A stretch of DNA of 20,048 bases. Origin: a virus. Below are positions 6,666 through 14,574 of the stretch, piece by piece; the stretch's first letter is position 1, and each line of letters starts with the position of its first letter. The notes under the pieces were generated by a model that saw nothing but the letters and a program-made list of their open reading frames with translations, had not been told where the DNA came from and searched no databases. The translations under genes and the position numbers were made by a program. The stretch lies in IMG/VR virus record IMGVR_UViG_3300008117_004958, positions 1 to 20,048 of that record. One strand, written 5' to 3'.

Positions 6666-8543
6666 ATGGCAGATCAAAAACCAGGTTTGTTTACTAGGCT
6701 AACGCGTCTATTCTCAACCGATGTTATCATCCGCAATGTGGGTGGTAATCAATTAAAGGTAGTAGACGTAGACAATATGCAAGCCTATGGTAACGTAAAA
6801 ACAAACGCCCTCATAGATAGATTCACTAAACTTCATCGTTATGGCGCTAATATGCCATATAACCCAACGATGAATTACCAAACACTTCGTATTCAGTTGT
6901 ATACTGATTATGAGGCAATGGATACAGAATCAATTATATCATCAGCACTTGATATTATCGCTGATGAATCTACTTTAAAAAATGAATCGGCAGAGGTATT
7001 ACAAATTAGAAGTGCTGACGAGAATATTCAACGCATCCTTTATAATTTATTTTATGATGTTTTAAACATTGAATTTAACTTATGGATGTGGATTAGAAAT
7101 ATGTGTAAATACGGTGATTGGTATTTGCATATGGAAATTGCTGAGAAATTTGGTGTATACAATGTAACACCATTATCAGTGTACGACATGGTTCGTGAAG
7201 AGGGTATGGATCCTCAAAATCCATCTTATGTGTGTTTCCGTATTGATCCAATGGTAATCGCTGCTGGCGGTATTGTATCACGTGTTAAAGATAGAGATGG
7301 TAAGATTAAATTTGAAAACTACGAAATAGCTCACTTTAGACTATTAACTGATGCTAACTATTTACCTTATGGTAGATCGTATATTGAGCCTGCTCGTAAA
7401 ACTTATAAGCAATATGTTTTGATGAAAGATGCAATGTTATTGCATCGTATCACACGTGCCCCAGAAAAACGTGTATTCAGTGTAAACGTTGGTAACATTC
7501 CTCCACATGAGGTAGATGCATACATGCAGAAGGTGATGCAGAAAATGAAGAAAACACCTTACATTGATCAAAATACTGGTGAATATAATTTACGTTATAA
7601 CTTAATGAACATGATGGAGGATTTTTATCTTCCAACTCGTGGCAATGATTCAGCAACTAAGATTGATACTATTAAGGGTCTTGAGTATAACGCTATTGAA
7701 GACGTAGTATTCCTACGTGATGAGATGTTAGCTGCCCTTAAGGTACCTAAAGCGTTCTTTGGATTTGAAAAAGATTTACAAGGTAAAGCTACATTAGCTG
7801 CTGAAGATATTCGCTTCGCTCGCACAGTTGAGCGTATTCAACGTATTGCTTTATCTGAATTATATAAAATTGCATTAGTACATTTATATACTCAAGGATA
7901 TGATGGTGAGGCATTAACTAACTTTGAATTATCATTAACTACTCCATCTATTGTTTACGAACAAGAGAAAGTAGCGTTATGGAAGGAAAAAGTTGATTTA
8001 GCCAAATCAATCCAGGACACTAACTTAATGCCTTCAGATTGGATTTACCACAATGTATTCCAATTTAGCGAAGATCAATACGATGAATATCGTGATTTAG
8101 TACTTGAGGATAAAAAACGTGTGTTCCGTTTAGCCCAAATCGAAAATGAAGGTAACGACCCAGCTAAAACTGGTAAATCATACGGTACTCCACACGATTT
8201 AGCTTCATTGTATGGCAAAGGTAGAACAGGAATGGATAAAGATGGCGCAGTTCCTCCAGGATATGATGAAAAACGTGATGTAGGTCGTCCTAAAGAAAGA
8301 TCCTCTATCATTAATACACAAAAAGATCCATTAGGTAAAGATAGATTAGGTGCTGGTGAAAATGGTACACTATATACCGCTAATCAACCTGAGGAAGGTA
8401 GTGGCACTCCTAAGGCAATGTTTGAGTATCAACGTAATAAAAAGTTATTTGAAGGATTTAATATAGCTCGCAAAGAGCTTGTGGTAGGACCTGATCAAGA
8501 ACCGTCATTATTAGACGAGAAAAACATCAAGGATATACAGTAA
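6666..8543 (+). CDS. Portal protein (T4 gp20-like)
   Basis: The 625-residue protein forms the dodecameric head vertex through which DNA passes and to which the neck attaches. It shows the T4-type portal pattern: an N-terminal region with YNPTMNYQTLRIQLY and TESIISSALDIIADEST, a wing region with YGDWYLHMEI, and the conserved LKVPKAFFGFEKDLQGKAT followed by EDIRFARTVERIQRI (about residues 354-395), equivalent to the crown/stem boundary where terminase and head proteins meet. It is longer than T4 gp20 (524 residues), mainly through a C-terminal extension rich in Gly, Lys and Asp after about residue 500 that looks disordered. Its place straight after the terminase gene supports the call. Confidence 0.92.
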   Translation: MADQKPGLFTRLTRLFSTDVIIRNVGGNQLKVVDVDNMQAYGNVKTNALIDRFTKLHRYGANMPYNPTMNYQTLRIQLYTDYEAMDTESIISSALDIIADESTLKNESAEVLQIRSADENIQRILYNLFYDVLNIEFNLWMWIRNMCKYGDWYLHMEIAEKFGVYNVTPLSVYDMVREEGMDPQNPSYVCFRIDPMVIAAGGIVSRVKDRDGKIKFENYEIAHFRLLTDANYLPYGRSYIEPARKTYKQYVLMKDAMLLHRITRAPEKRVFSVNVGNIPPHEVDAYMQKVMQKMKKTPYIDQNTGEYNLRYNLMNMMEDFYLPTRGNDSATKIDTIKGLEYNAIEDVVFLRDEMLAALKVPKAFFGFEKDLQGKATLAAEDIRFARTVERIQRIALSELYKIALVHLYTQGYDGEALTNFELSLTTPSIVYEQEKVALWKEKVDLAKSIQDTNLMPSDWIYHNVFQFSEDQYDEYRDLVLEDKKRVFRLAQIENEGNDPAKTGKSYGTPHDLASLYGKGRTGMDKDGAVPPGYDEKRDVGRPKERSSIINTQKDPLGKDRLGAGENGTLYTANQPEEGSGTPKAMFEYQRNKKLFEGFNIARKELVVGPDQEPSLLDEKNIKDIQ

Positions 8544-8546
8544 ATA

Positions 8547-8556
8547 CATATTTATA
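8547..8556 (+). promoter_or_regulatory. Late-promoter-like motif, copy 6
   Basis: CATATTTATA matches the recurring element in nine of ten positions, in the 33-base gap between the portal stop and the next ATG at 8577 (30 bases from motif start). Confidence 0.55.
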
Positions 8557-8576
8557 GATAGTGCATACTATTAATT

Positions 8577-9335
8577 ATGAAAATTAAGCATAGCAAATTT
8601 AAAAATACTGGTATCCTATTCGAGAAAGAATATAAGTTATACCAAGCGTTAATTCAACCTAAATCATTAAGTGAAGCTAAAGCCGAAACGTTTATCAACG
8701 CAACGCTTGAGGCTTCTTTGCGTTTAAACAAAACTGCTTTACGTAAGGAAAAATATAACTTAATTAAAGATATTCGTGAGCATTATGATTTAGAAGAATT
8801 TTTTAAAGCAAAAATCAACAACTACAAGCAGTACGCTGCTGCCTTTAATTTGATTGAGGCTCACAATTCACTTGAATTTACTGAACCACAACAAATCATC
8901 GATAATAAAATTACATTATTAGAGCACATCACTCGTAAAGAGGTAAATAAAGAAGGTGTTAAAGACCGTGTAATGGAAGAGTTTGCTAATATGGATAAAG
9001 GATCTCGTATACTTGCTTATCGCATGTTGTTAGAGAAGTTTAATAGTAAATATGCTACTTTATCTGATCGTCAAAAACTTACATTAAAAGAATTCATTAA
9101 CAACATCACTAATACAACTAAATTACGTGAATTTGTTAATAATAACTTTAAAGCTATTACTGAGGAAATTAATACATTAATCCCTACAGTAGCTGATAAA
9201 ACCACTCAAATTAAATTAGCTGAGGTAGTTAATTTATTACAGCCTTTAGATAAAACACAAAGTGTAAAGGATGAAAATATTGTTTCTCTTTTACAGTATT
9301 ATCAATTGATTGACGAATTAAAATCTGTAAAGTAA
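8577..9335 (+). CDS. Conserved head-cluster protein of unknown function
   Basis: The 252-residue protein is helical and rich in Lys, Asn and Leu, without membrane segments or enzyme motifs. The start MKIKHSKFKNTGILFE is a pattern I recall from proteins placed after the portal gene in environmental T4-like phages. From memory, in those proteins ILFE continues with a stretch like LLVRQIT before an EYKLY-type segment. Here ILFE runs straight into KEYKLYQAL, so a piece of the N-terminal third may be missing in frame at about 8624. The site is that of the T4 prohead core genes 67 and 68, so a core or assembly role is possible but not shown. The stop overlaps the next start (TAATG). Confidence 0.75.
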   Translation: MKIKHSKFKNTGILFEKEYKLYQALIQPKSLSEAKAETFINATLEASLRLNKTALRKEKYNLIKDIREHYDLEEFFKAKINNYKQYAAAFNLIEAHNSLEFTEPQQIIDNKITLLEHITRKEVNKEGVKDRVMEEFANMDKGSRILAYRMLLEKFNSKYATLSDRQKLTLKEFINNITNTTKLREFVNNNFKAITEEINTLIPTVADKTTQIKLAEVVNLLQPLDKTQSVKDENIVSLLQYYQLIDELKSVK

Positions 9336-9607
9336 TGAATAGATTGCAACAATTAGCTGGTTTAAATGAAGATGCTACAAGTGCTCCTGCACCCGTAAAT
9401 GCACCTGCTGATGTAAAAGCTTTAGGTAAAGCTCAAACATCTGCATCAACTGTAACTTCAAAAGCTAAAGCAATCAATAGTATTCAAGAATTTCCTGGTG
9501 CATTTGAAAACTGGTTTAAAACACTAGGATTCCAACCAGGTAAAATATCTAAAGGTGCTGTACGTGCTGAGGTAGAAAAAATATTAACTAAGTTAGGATA
9601 TAAGTAA
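9335..9607 (+). CDS. Small protein with protease-processed leader candidate
   Basis: The 90-residue protein begins MNRLQQLAGLNED, a short amphipathic leader ending in the L-N-E site (residues 10-12) that fits T4-type prohead protease cleavage. An Ala/Pro-rich linker follows, then a compact C-terminal domain with ENWFKTLGFQPGKISKGAVR. The design (targeting leader, cut site, small mature domain) is like the T4 internal head proteins, but homology is not claimed. It overlaps the previous gene by one base (TAATG) and is followed within 2 bases by the next, so the genes are probably translationally coupled. Confidence 0.65.
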   Translation: MNRLQQLAGLNEDATSAPAPVNAPADVKALGKAQTSASTVTSKAKAINSIQEFPGAFENWFKTLGFQPGKISKGAVRAEVEKILTKLGYK

Positions 9608-9609
9608 TA

Positions 9610-10524
9610 ATGGCTGAATTAAACACATATGGTGATTTAAAAAAAGTTATTAAAGCTATATCGTTAAAACAAAAAGGTGAGAAAATAGGAAATGTAGCGT
9701 TAGGAGCGGTTATGGGACTTATACCTGGAGCTGAAGCTGCTAAAACAACCTTTGATTTTATCAAAGCAGCAATTTCAAAACCAGATGCCAAGAAAACAAA
9801 TACTTGGTTAGATAAGTTAGATGTAGATGATAAGATGAGTGCCATTGTTGATAATACTGTGGAAAATGGATTTATGCAAGCAATGGCTAAATCAATAGAA
9901 GGCGAATCAGATACTAAACCATTAGAGTCTGATTTTAATATGAATGCTAAAATGGTTAACTACCTAAAACAACAATATGGTGGTAGACATATAGCAGGTA
10001 TAACAGAAAATAAAGATATGGATTTAAAAAAATACATAGAAGAATTAGTACGTAAAGAACTAGAAGAAATGTCTGGTTCTGGTGCTGCTGGTCCTTATTC
10101 AACTCCCTATGCTTTTGCTAAACCTGGTCAAAAATCAAACGCTGCTGTTAAAAATGCCGAGGAATCAGGTTGGAAATTAGCAAAAAAACCAAAAACATCT
10201 AAAGTTGTAGATTATAAAAAAATATTTGAAGTGAAAAAATTACAAGATATTATTAAAGAAGAGTTACTTAATGAAGTAACTTACCACAAATTTAAATCTG
10301 AAGTTAAATTCAGAACTAAATCTGAACAATTACATAAAGCAATTCGTGAGGTAAAGAAAAAATTACAAGAAATCGATCGTATTGTTGAATACACTTCACG
10401 CATGAAACAAGAATTAAGTGAGGATGGAGGAATTAATTACTGGAAAGCAACACAAAAGAATGTTGCTACTATCTCAGAAATGGTAAATCAACTAAATAAT
10501 AAAATTAAAAATCTCAATCAATAA
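9610..10524 (+). CDS. Virion-associated or core protein, unknown function
   Basis: The 304-residue protein has three parts. Residues 1-130 form a recognisable-looking domain with GDLKKVIKAI, a hydrophobic segment GNVALGAVMGLIPGAEAA, then NTWLDKLDVDDKMSAIVD and MNAKMVNYLKQQYGGRH. At residues 128-133 comes IAGITE, an (I/L)-x-E protease site candidate, followed by the amphipathic helix LKKYIEELVRKELEEM. The third part, from about residue 210, has a second helix of the same type (KLQDIIKEELLNE) and a C-terminal coiled coil. I do not recognise a family. Placement between portal and protease suggests a prohead core or internal component. The start ATG is 2 bases after the previous stop and the stop overlaps the next ATG. 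Confidence 0.7.
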   Translation: MAELNTYGDLKKVIKAISLKQKGEKIGNVALGAVMGLIPGAEAAKTTFDFIKAAISKPDAKKTNTWLDKLDVDDKMSAIVDNTVENGFMQAMAKSIEGESDTKPLESDFNMNAKMVNYLKQQYGGRHIAGITENKDMDLKKYIEELVRKELEEMSGSGAAGPYSTPYAFAKPGQKSNAAVKNAEESGWKLAKKPKTSKVVDYKKIFEVKKLQDIIKEELLNEVTYHKFKSEVKFRTKSEQLHKAIREVKKKLQEIDRIVEYTSRMKQELSEDGGINYWKATQKNVATISEMVNQLNNKIKNLNQ

Positions 10525-10760
10525 TGGCAAACGTTCCTTCAAATTTTAGTGCAACTGTTGTAAGTGGATCAGGTTCAGTAACAGGTTCATTTTATGGATT
10601 TACTGTTGCTCAAGCTGCTACCTTTACAGGTTTAAAAGATGGATATGGTAGTACTTTAGCTGCTGCTTCTTCTACTTTAGTTTTCCCTGCAGGTGCTAAT
10701 GTACCTTTAACTGTAACTAGTGCATCTATCTCAGCTGGTGCCGTAGTATTTTATAACTAA
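10524..10760 (+). CDS. Small beta-rich structural protein candidate
   Basis: The 78-residue protein is made of Gly, Ser, Thr, Val and Ala with almost no charged residues (one Lys and one Asp), for example SGSGSVTGSFYGFTV, LVFPAGANVPLTVTSASI and GAVVFYN at the C-terminus. Such composition is typical of small all-beta virion proteins such as head decoration or fibre-tip subunits, but no family is recognised. It is coupled to the gene before it (TAATG). Confidence 0.7.
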   Translation: MANVPSNFSATVVSGSGSVTGSFYGFTVAQAATFTGLKDGYGSTLAAASSTLVFPAGANVPLTVTSASISAGAVVFYN

Positions 10761-10778
10761 TTAAAGTAAAAAGGTAAA

Positions 10779-10910
10779 ATGGCAAAAGCAAAAGGTGGCG
10801 CTAAAGAAGCTCGTAAAATAACCTTTGGTAAACGTAAAGGTGGTAAAGCAAAAAAGTCACGTGGACCTAAAGATAAAAAAGTATCAAAATACAGAGGCCA
10901 AGGCCGCTAA
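10779..10910 (+). CDS. 43-residue very basic protein
   Basis: An ORF below the usual length cut-off: ATG at 10779, TAA at 10908-10910. The product has about 20 Lys and Arg in 43 residues and only two acidic ones (MAKAKGGAKEARKITFGKRK, then GGKAKKSRGPKDKKVSKYRG). It sits between a candidate decoration protein and a core-type protein, with 18- and 12-base gaps and the same A-rich upstream sequence as its neighbours, which supports a real gene. A role in neutralising packaged DNA or in core assembly fits the composition and place, and is inference. Confidence 0.65.
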   Translation: MAKAKGGAKEARKITFGKRKGGKAKKSRGPKDKKVSKYRGQGR

Positions 10911-10922
10911 ATTAAAATAAAC

Positions 10923-12742
10923 ATGAAAAGTATAGCTAACCAATATCGTGATTTAAAAGAAGGCAGAATGTCACAAGCAAACTTCATGCGTAATTTACGT
11001 ATGAGTATGCCTCAACACGTTACTAATGTAACTTCATTTAATGATGCTGTTAGAATTTTAAAAAGTAAAAGCATTTTAACTGAAGCTGCTTTAGGTGAAA
11101 ATAACTTATTAGATGAGCTTGAATCAGAAATGGAAAACGGTAAATCATATGCCGAAGCTATTTCTATTGTAGCTGCTAAACATGGTATGGGTGAAGATGC
11201 TTTAGCTACTAAATATCCTGAAGAGGCTGTTGGCAATAAAGCTTATGCTGATAATTATGACTATGCTGATGATGAATACCCAGCAGATTATGATACTTTT
11301 AGTGATTATGATGATGGAGAATTTTGGGAAGGTAAAGAAATGGAAGTTAGTAACCCAGAAGTAAAAGTAGGTGATATCGTTATTCCTAATAAAGGACCAC
11401 ATGAGGGAAGAACGCATGAAGTTATTGCTATTTTTCCTGATGGTTCTTTTAATATTAAGCCTAAATGGGCTGGATTAAAAGCAGCAGATATTAAATATAA
11501 ATTAGGTGCTGCTAAAGCAAAAATAAGTGATGTTGAAGTACTTGCTGAAGCTGAAAATCCAAACCTCAGAAGTCCAGAAGGAGTAGCTGAGTTAGTTGCT
11601 AACAAATATGCTGATAAATTAATCGCATTAAGACCTAATTTTAAAGAATTTCAAAATGCTGCTTTAAACTTTGCAGGACAAGAAATGTTAGCTGGTGGTA
11701 TGAACAAAACCGCTGTATCTAACTTATTATCTGCTTACGGATATTTTGAAGATTGGGTTCCTGACTTTATAGATGCTCTTGATAGTGAGCTTGAAACTCA
11801 ATCTATGATTAGCAAAGGTGAAGAAGAAGAATCAGGCAAATATACTAAATTTGATGATTTTGAAGGTGGAATTAGCGAAGTTGAAGAAACAAAATACCCA
11901 GTTGCTGGTGAAAAAGGATATATTCGCGTTAGCCAATTAAAAAAGGGTGATGTGTTAGGTGGATCTGGTTTAGAGATTGTTAATATGTCTACTGGCGCTA
12001 CAACACCATCAGGTAAAATTGAGGTAACTGTTAAAGATCCTAAAACAGGAAAAGAATTAACTAAGCTTATACTGATGATTTAGATAAAGCAAAGAAAATT
12101 GCTTTAGATCATTTAGCTGAAAATCCATTCTATTATACTGCACTTAAACTTTCAGGAATTGAATCACCTTCAGCTCCTAAAGCTAAAGCACCAGCAGAAA
12201 AGAAAGCTAAGAAAAAAGAAACAGTTGAATTGGTTGATAAAGAAAACCAAATGAAACCCGTTTCAAAAAAAAAGCTAAAGGAAGCTAGATTAAACATAGA
12301 TGGCGAGCCAAATACTGTTGTAAAACAAGCTATGGCATATGTTGATTCAAATCCTATGTTGAAAATTATATCTGATGATATTGAATTTCAACAATCAAGT
12401 AACCCAAATGAAGCTATCTTAAGATACGGATATTGGGAAGAATTACCAGATGAAGCTATTGCAAAATTAAAGTTGCAATTTAATGTAGAGGAAGATTTAG
12501 ATTATGATACAAATACTGGCGACATGTTTATGTATCTATTAACACCTAAAGCTAAAACAGGTTCAACTGATTTAGGTGCTTCATTTGAAAAATTTAAATC
12601 ACAACTTGAGGAAATGATTCGTGAGGCGGTAAATGAAATGCAAAGTGATGAACAAGAAATAGACAATATAGCTATGTCTATGGACGAAACATTTGATGGA
12701 CGTGATAATTTAGCTGATGAAATTGCAGCTCAACAAAAATAA
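10923..12742 (+). CDS. Large multi-domain prohead core protein candidate, frameshifted
   Basis: Two open frames (10923-12083, and the frame that runs to 12742) join into one protein of about 606 residues if one base is restored near 12065. As given, frame 1 ends KELTKLILMI-stop. The other frame reads AYTDDLDKAKKIALDHLAE directly after the same point, and TAAGC read as AAAGC-type spacing restores KELTKAYTDDL. The N-terminus (QANFMRNLRMSMP, AVRILKSKSILTE then AALGE) resembles leaders of T4-like core proteins, with an L-T-E protease site ending at residue 54. A KOW/SH3-like segment follows (VKVGDIVIPNKGPHEGRTHE), then helical and acidic regions. The C-terminal part contains the amphipathic helix QLEEMIREAVNEM. 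It lies just upstream of the protease gene, where T4 has prohead core genes 67 and 68. No homology to those is claimed. Confidence 0.7.
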
Positions 12743-12745
12743 TAT

Positions 12746-13360
12746 ATGAAAAATCTATTAGTAGATCATACTCCATTTCAAAGCGCAAAACTTACTATTG
12801 CTGAAAATAAGCAATTAGGTGAAGGTAAATCTCTTGTTACCCTTGTTGGTAAATTACAAGAGGCTGAGCAAAAGAATGGTAATGGCCGTGTATATCCTCG
12901 CGAAATTCTTGAAAGAGAAGTTAAAAAATACGCAGATGGCCCAATTAAAACCCGCACTTCTTTAGGAGAGCTTGACCACCCTGAAGCATCTGTTGTAAAT
13001 TTAGCCAATACCTCTCATGTTATTACAGAGGTATGGTGGAAAGGTAATGACTTAATGGGTAAATTACAATTATTACCAACTCCAAGCGGTAACATTGCCA
13101 AAGCACTTGTATTATCAGGTATTCCACTTGGTATTTCATCACGTGGTATGGGTTCTGTTAAGCAATTAGGTGAAACAGTTGAGGTACAAGATGACTTCGA
13201 GTTGCTCTGCTGGGACCTTGTTAGTGTTCCTTCCACTCCACATGCATATATGAAACTTGCTGAGTCAAAGCAATTTGCCTCTATTAAAGATTATAGTAAA
13301 GTAAATGGTTTAATTACAGAGATTATCTGTAATGCAACAGGAGTTTGTCCTCTCTGTTAA
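12746..13360 (+). CDS. Prohead core protease (T4 gp21-like)
   Basis: The 204-residue serine protease matures the prohead by cutting scaffold, capsid and internal proteins after (I/L)-x-E. The family pattern is clear: NGRVYPREILEREVKKY (about residues 46-62), the catalytic-histidine motif LGELDHPEASVV with His78, and the catalytic-serine motif PLGISSRGMGSV with Ser131-Ser132. The closing strand DLVSVPSTPHAYM is equivalent to the VSDPS-type segment of relatives. The length is close to that of T4 gp21 (212). Three bases separate it from the gene before. The next transcription unit starts after it with a promoter motif at 13388. Confidence 0.93.
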   Translation: MKNLLVDHTPFQSAKLTIAENKQLGEGKSLVTLVGKLQEAEQKNGNGRVYPREILEREVKKYADGPIKTRTSLGELDHPEASVVNLANTSHVITEVWWKGNDLMGKLQLLPTPSGNIAKALVLSGIPLGISSRGMGSVKQLGETVEVQDDFELLCWDLVSVPSTPHAYMKLAESKQFASIKDYSKVNGLITEIICNATGVCPLC

Positions 13361-13387
13361 GTTCCTTTGCGTTTTATTATATCTGCA

Positions 13388-13397
13388 TATATTTATG
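13388..13397 (+). promoter_or_regulatory. Late-promoter-like motif, copy 7, upstream of scaffold and capsid genes
   Basis: TATATTTATG matches the recurring element in nine of ten positions. A TTG lies 18 bases upstream (13367-13369), so this copy could also be read as a host-type promoter. It precedes the scaffold and major capsid genes, which should be the most strongly expressed late genes. Confidence 0.6.
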
Positions 13398-13421
13398 GGC
13401 ATCCTGTAATAGGTTGCCCAT
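13395..13421 (+). promoter_or_regulatory. Hairpin in the scaffold-gene leader
   Basis: ATGGGCA (13395-13401) and TGCCCAT (13415-13421) form a perfect 7-bp stem, extended inwards by CCT/AGG (13403-13405 with 13411-13413) across a T-T mismatch, with a GTAAT loop. There is no T run, so it is not a terminator. It would sit at or near the 5' end of the transcript from the promoter at 13388, five bases before the ATG at 13426. A 5' stabilising stem or a translational control element is possible. Confidence 0.5.
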
Positions 13422-13425
13422 CTCT

Positions 13426-14549
13426 ATGCAACCTCTATCGCCGACGCCAAAGCCGTTCGCGAAGCAGCGTTAGCAAACGCAAAAGCCGCTCTTGAGGAAG
13501 CCTTAGCTCCAAAAATTCAATCTATGCTTGCTGCAAAATTACAAGAAATAGAATCTGAAGATTTAGACGAAGCAAAAGACAAAGACGAAGTTGAAGAAGG
13601 ATTTATGCCTGACGTAACTGGTGATCTTGGTCAAGATGCTGAAAGAGCAAAAGGATTCGCTCTAGAAGAAGGCGACGATGAACTTAGTGAAGATTTCGAT
13701 TTATCTGAAATCTTAGCCGAATTAAGCGAAGAAAAAGAAGAAGAGCTTGATGAAGCAAAGAAAAAAGATAAAGAAGAAATGGATGAAGCTAAGAAAAAAG
13801 AAGACCTCGACGAGGCTGAAGAAGCTGAAGAAGAGGAAGAAGAAGAGTCTGAAGAAGCTGAAGAAGAAGAAACTGAAAGCGAAGACAAAATCACTGATTT
13901 AACAGTTGACGAATTGAAAGACATCATCAAAGACATCATTTCTGCAGAAATGGGCGGTGGCGAAGAAATGGCCGCTGACATGAGCATGGATATGGGTGGC
14001 GAAGAAGGTGCTGAAGACGTTAGCGTAGATTTAAGCGGTGAGGAAGAAATGGCTGAAGATTATTCCTCTGATGATGAATTAGACGAAATCGATTTAGAAG
14101 AATTATTGGCTGAACTTGATTCTTTAGACGAAGTTAAAGACGAGAAAGATCTCGACGAAGCTAAGAAAAAAGACAAGAAAAAAGAAGATGAAAAAGACGA
14201 AATGAAAGAAGCTCTTGAGACAATCGAGACTCTTCGTAACGAGTTAAACGAAGTTAACTTACTTAATGCTAAGTTGCTTTATGTTAACAAAATCTTCAAA
14301 GCTAAAAATTTGAATGAATCACAAAAATTAAAAGTAATTGCTCAATTTGATAAAGCAACTACTGCTACTGAAGCAAAAACTATTTTTGAATCTATGAACA
14401 ATGCTATTGAAAAATCTAAAAAGAGCATCGTTAAAGAATCATTAGGATTTGCCTCTAAAGCCGCTGGTGTTGCCCCTAAAAAGCCTATCGTTGAGGTAGA
14501 TGCTACAATGTCAAGATGGCAAATGCTTGCTGGTATTACTAAATTTTAA
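13426..14549 (+). CDS. Prohead scaffold protein (T4 gp22-like), start region frameshifted
   Basis: An acidic, helical protein of about 374 residues, rich in Glu, Asp, Lys and Ala, between protease and capsid genes as in T4. Clear coding in the main frame begins well upstream of the first in-frame ATG (13524): SIADAKAVREAALANAKAAL is encoded from about 13434. The frame has no ATG, GTG or TTG between there and the stop at 13410. The ATG at 13426 is in another frame and meets TAG at 13471. Adding one A to the AA run at 13430-13431 joins them as M-Q-T-S-I-A-D-A, so a missing base is likely. The middle is runs of E/D/K (about residues 75-220), with ELKDIIKDIISAEM inside. The C-terminus is MSRWQMLAGITKF. 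The scaffold fills the prohead and is removed by gp21. Confidence 0.8.
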
Positions 14550-14574
14550 TTATTAATTTTAAATTCATTTGACA

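Noticed and set aside
10779-10910. The 43-residue basic protein as a ribosomal protein THX homologue
   Set aside because: It shares only general Lys/Arg/Gly richness and a K-Y-R tail with THX. The order of residues does not match.
12047-12070. Programmed -1 frameshift joining the two halves of the 10923 gene
   Set aside because: The -1 frame is closed by TAA at 12062-12064, so the shift would have to occur at AAG CTT, which is not a slippery heptamer, and no downstream structure is apparent. A lost base in an A run is simpler.
13395-13412. ATG at 13395 as the scaffold start with translational bypass over TAA TAG and the hairpin, like T4 gene 60
   Set aside because: The ATG overlaps the end of the promoter motif and would be upstream of or at the transcript start. 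No matching take-off and landing codons are seen. A one-base loss after the ATG at 13426 explains the data with fewer assumptions.
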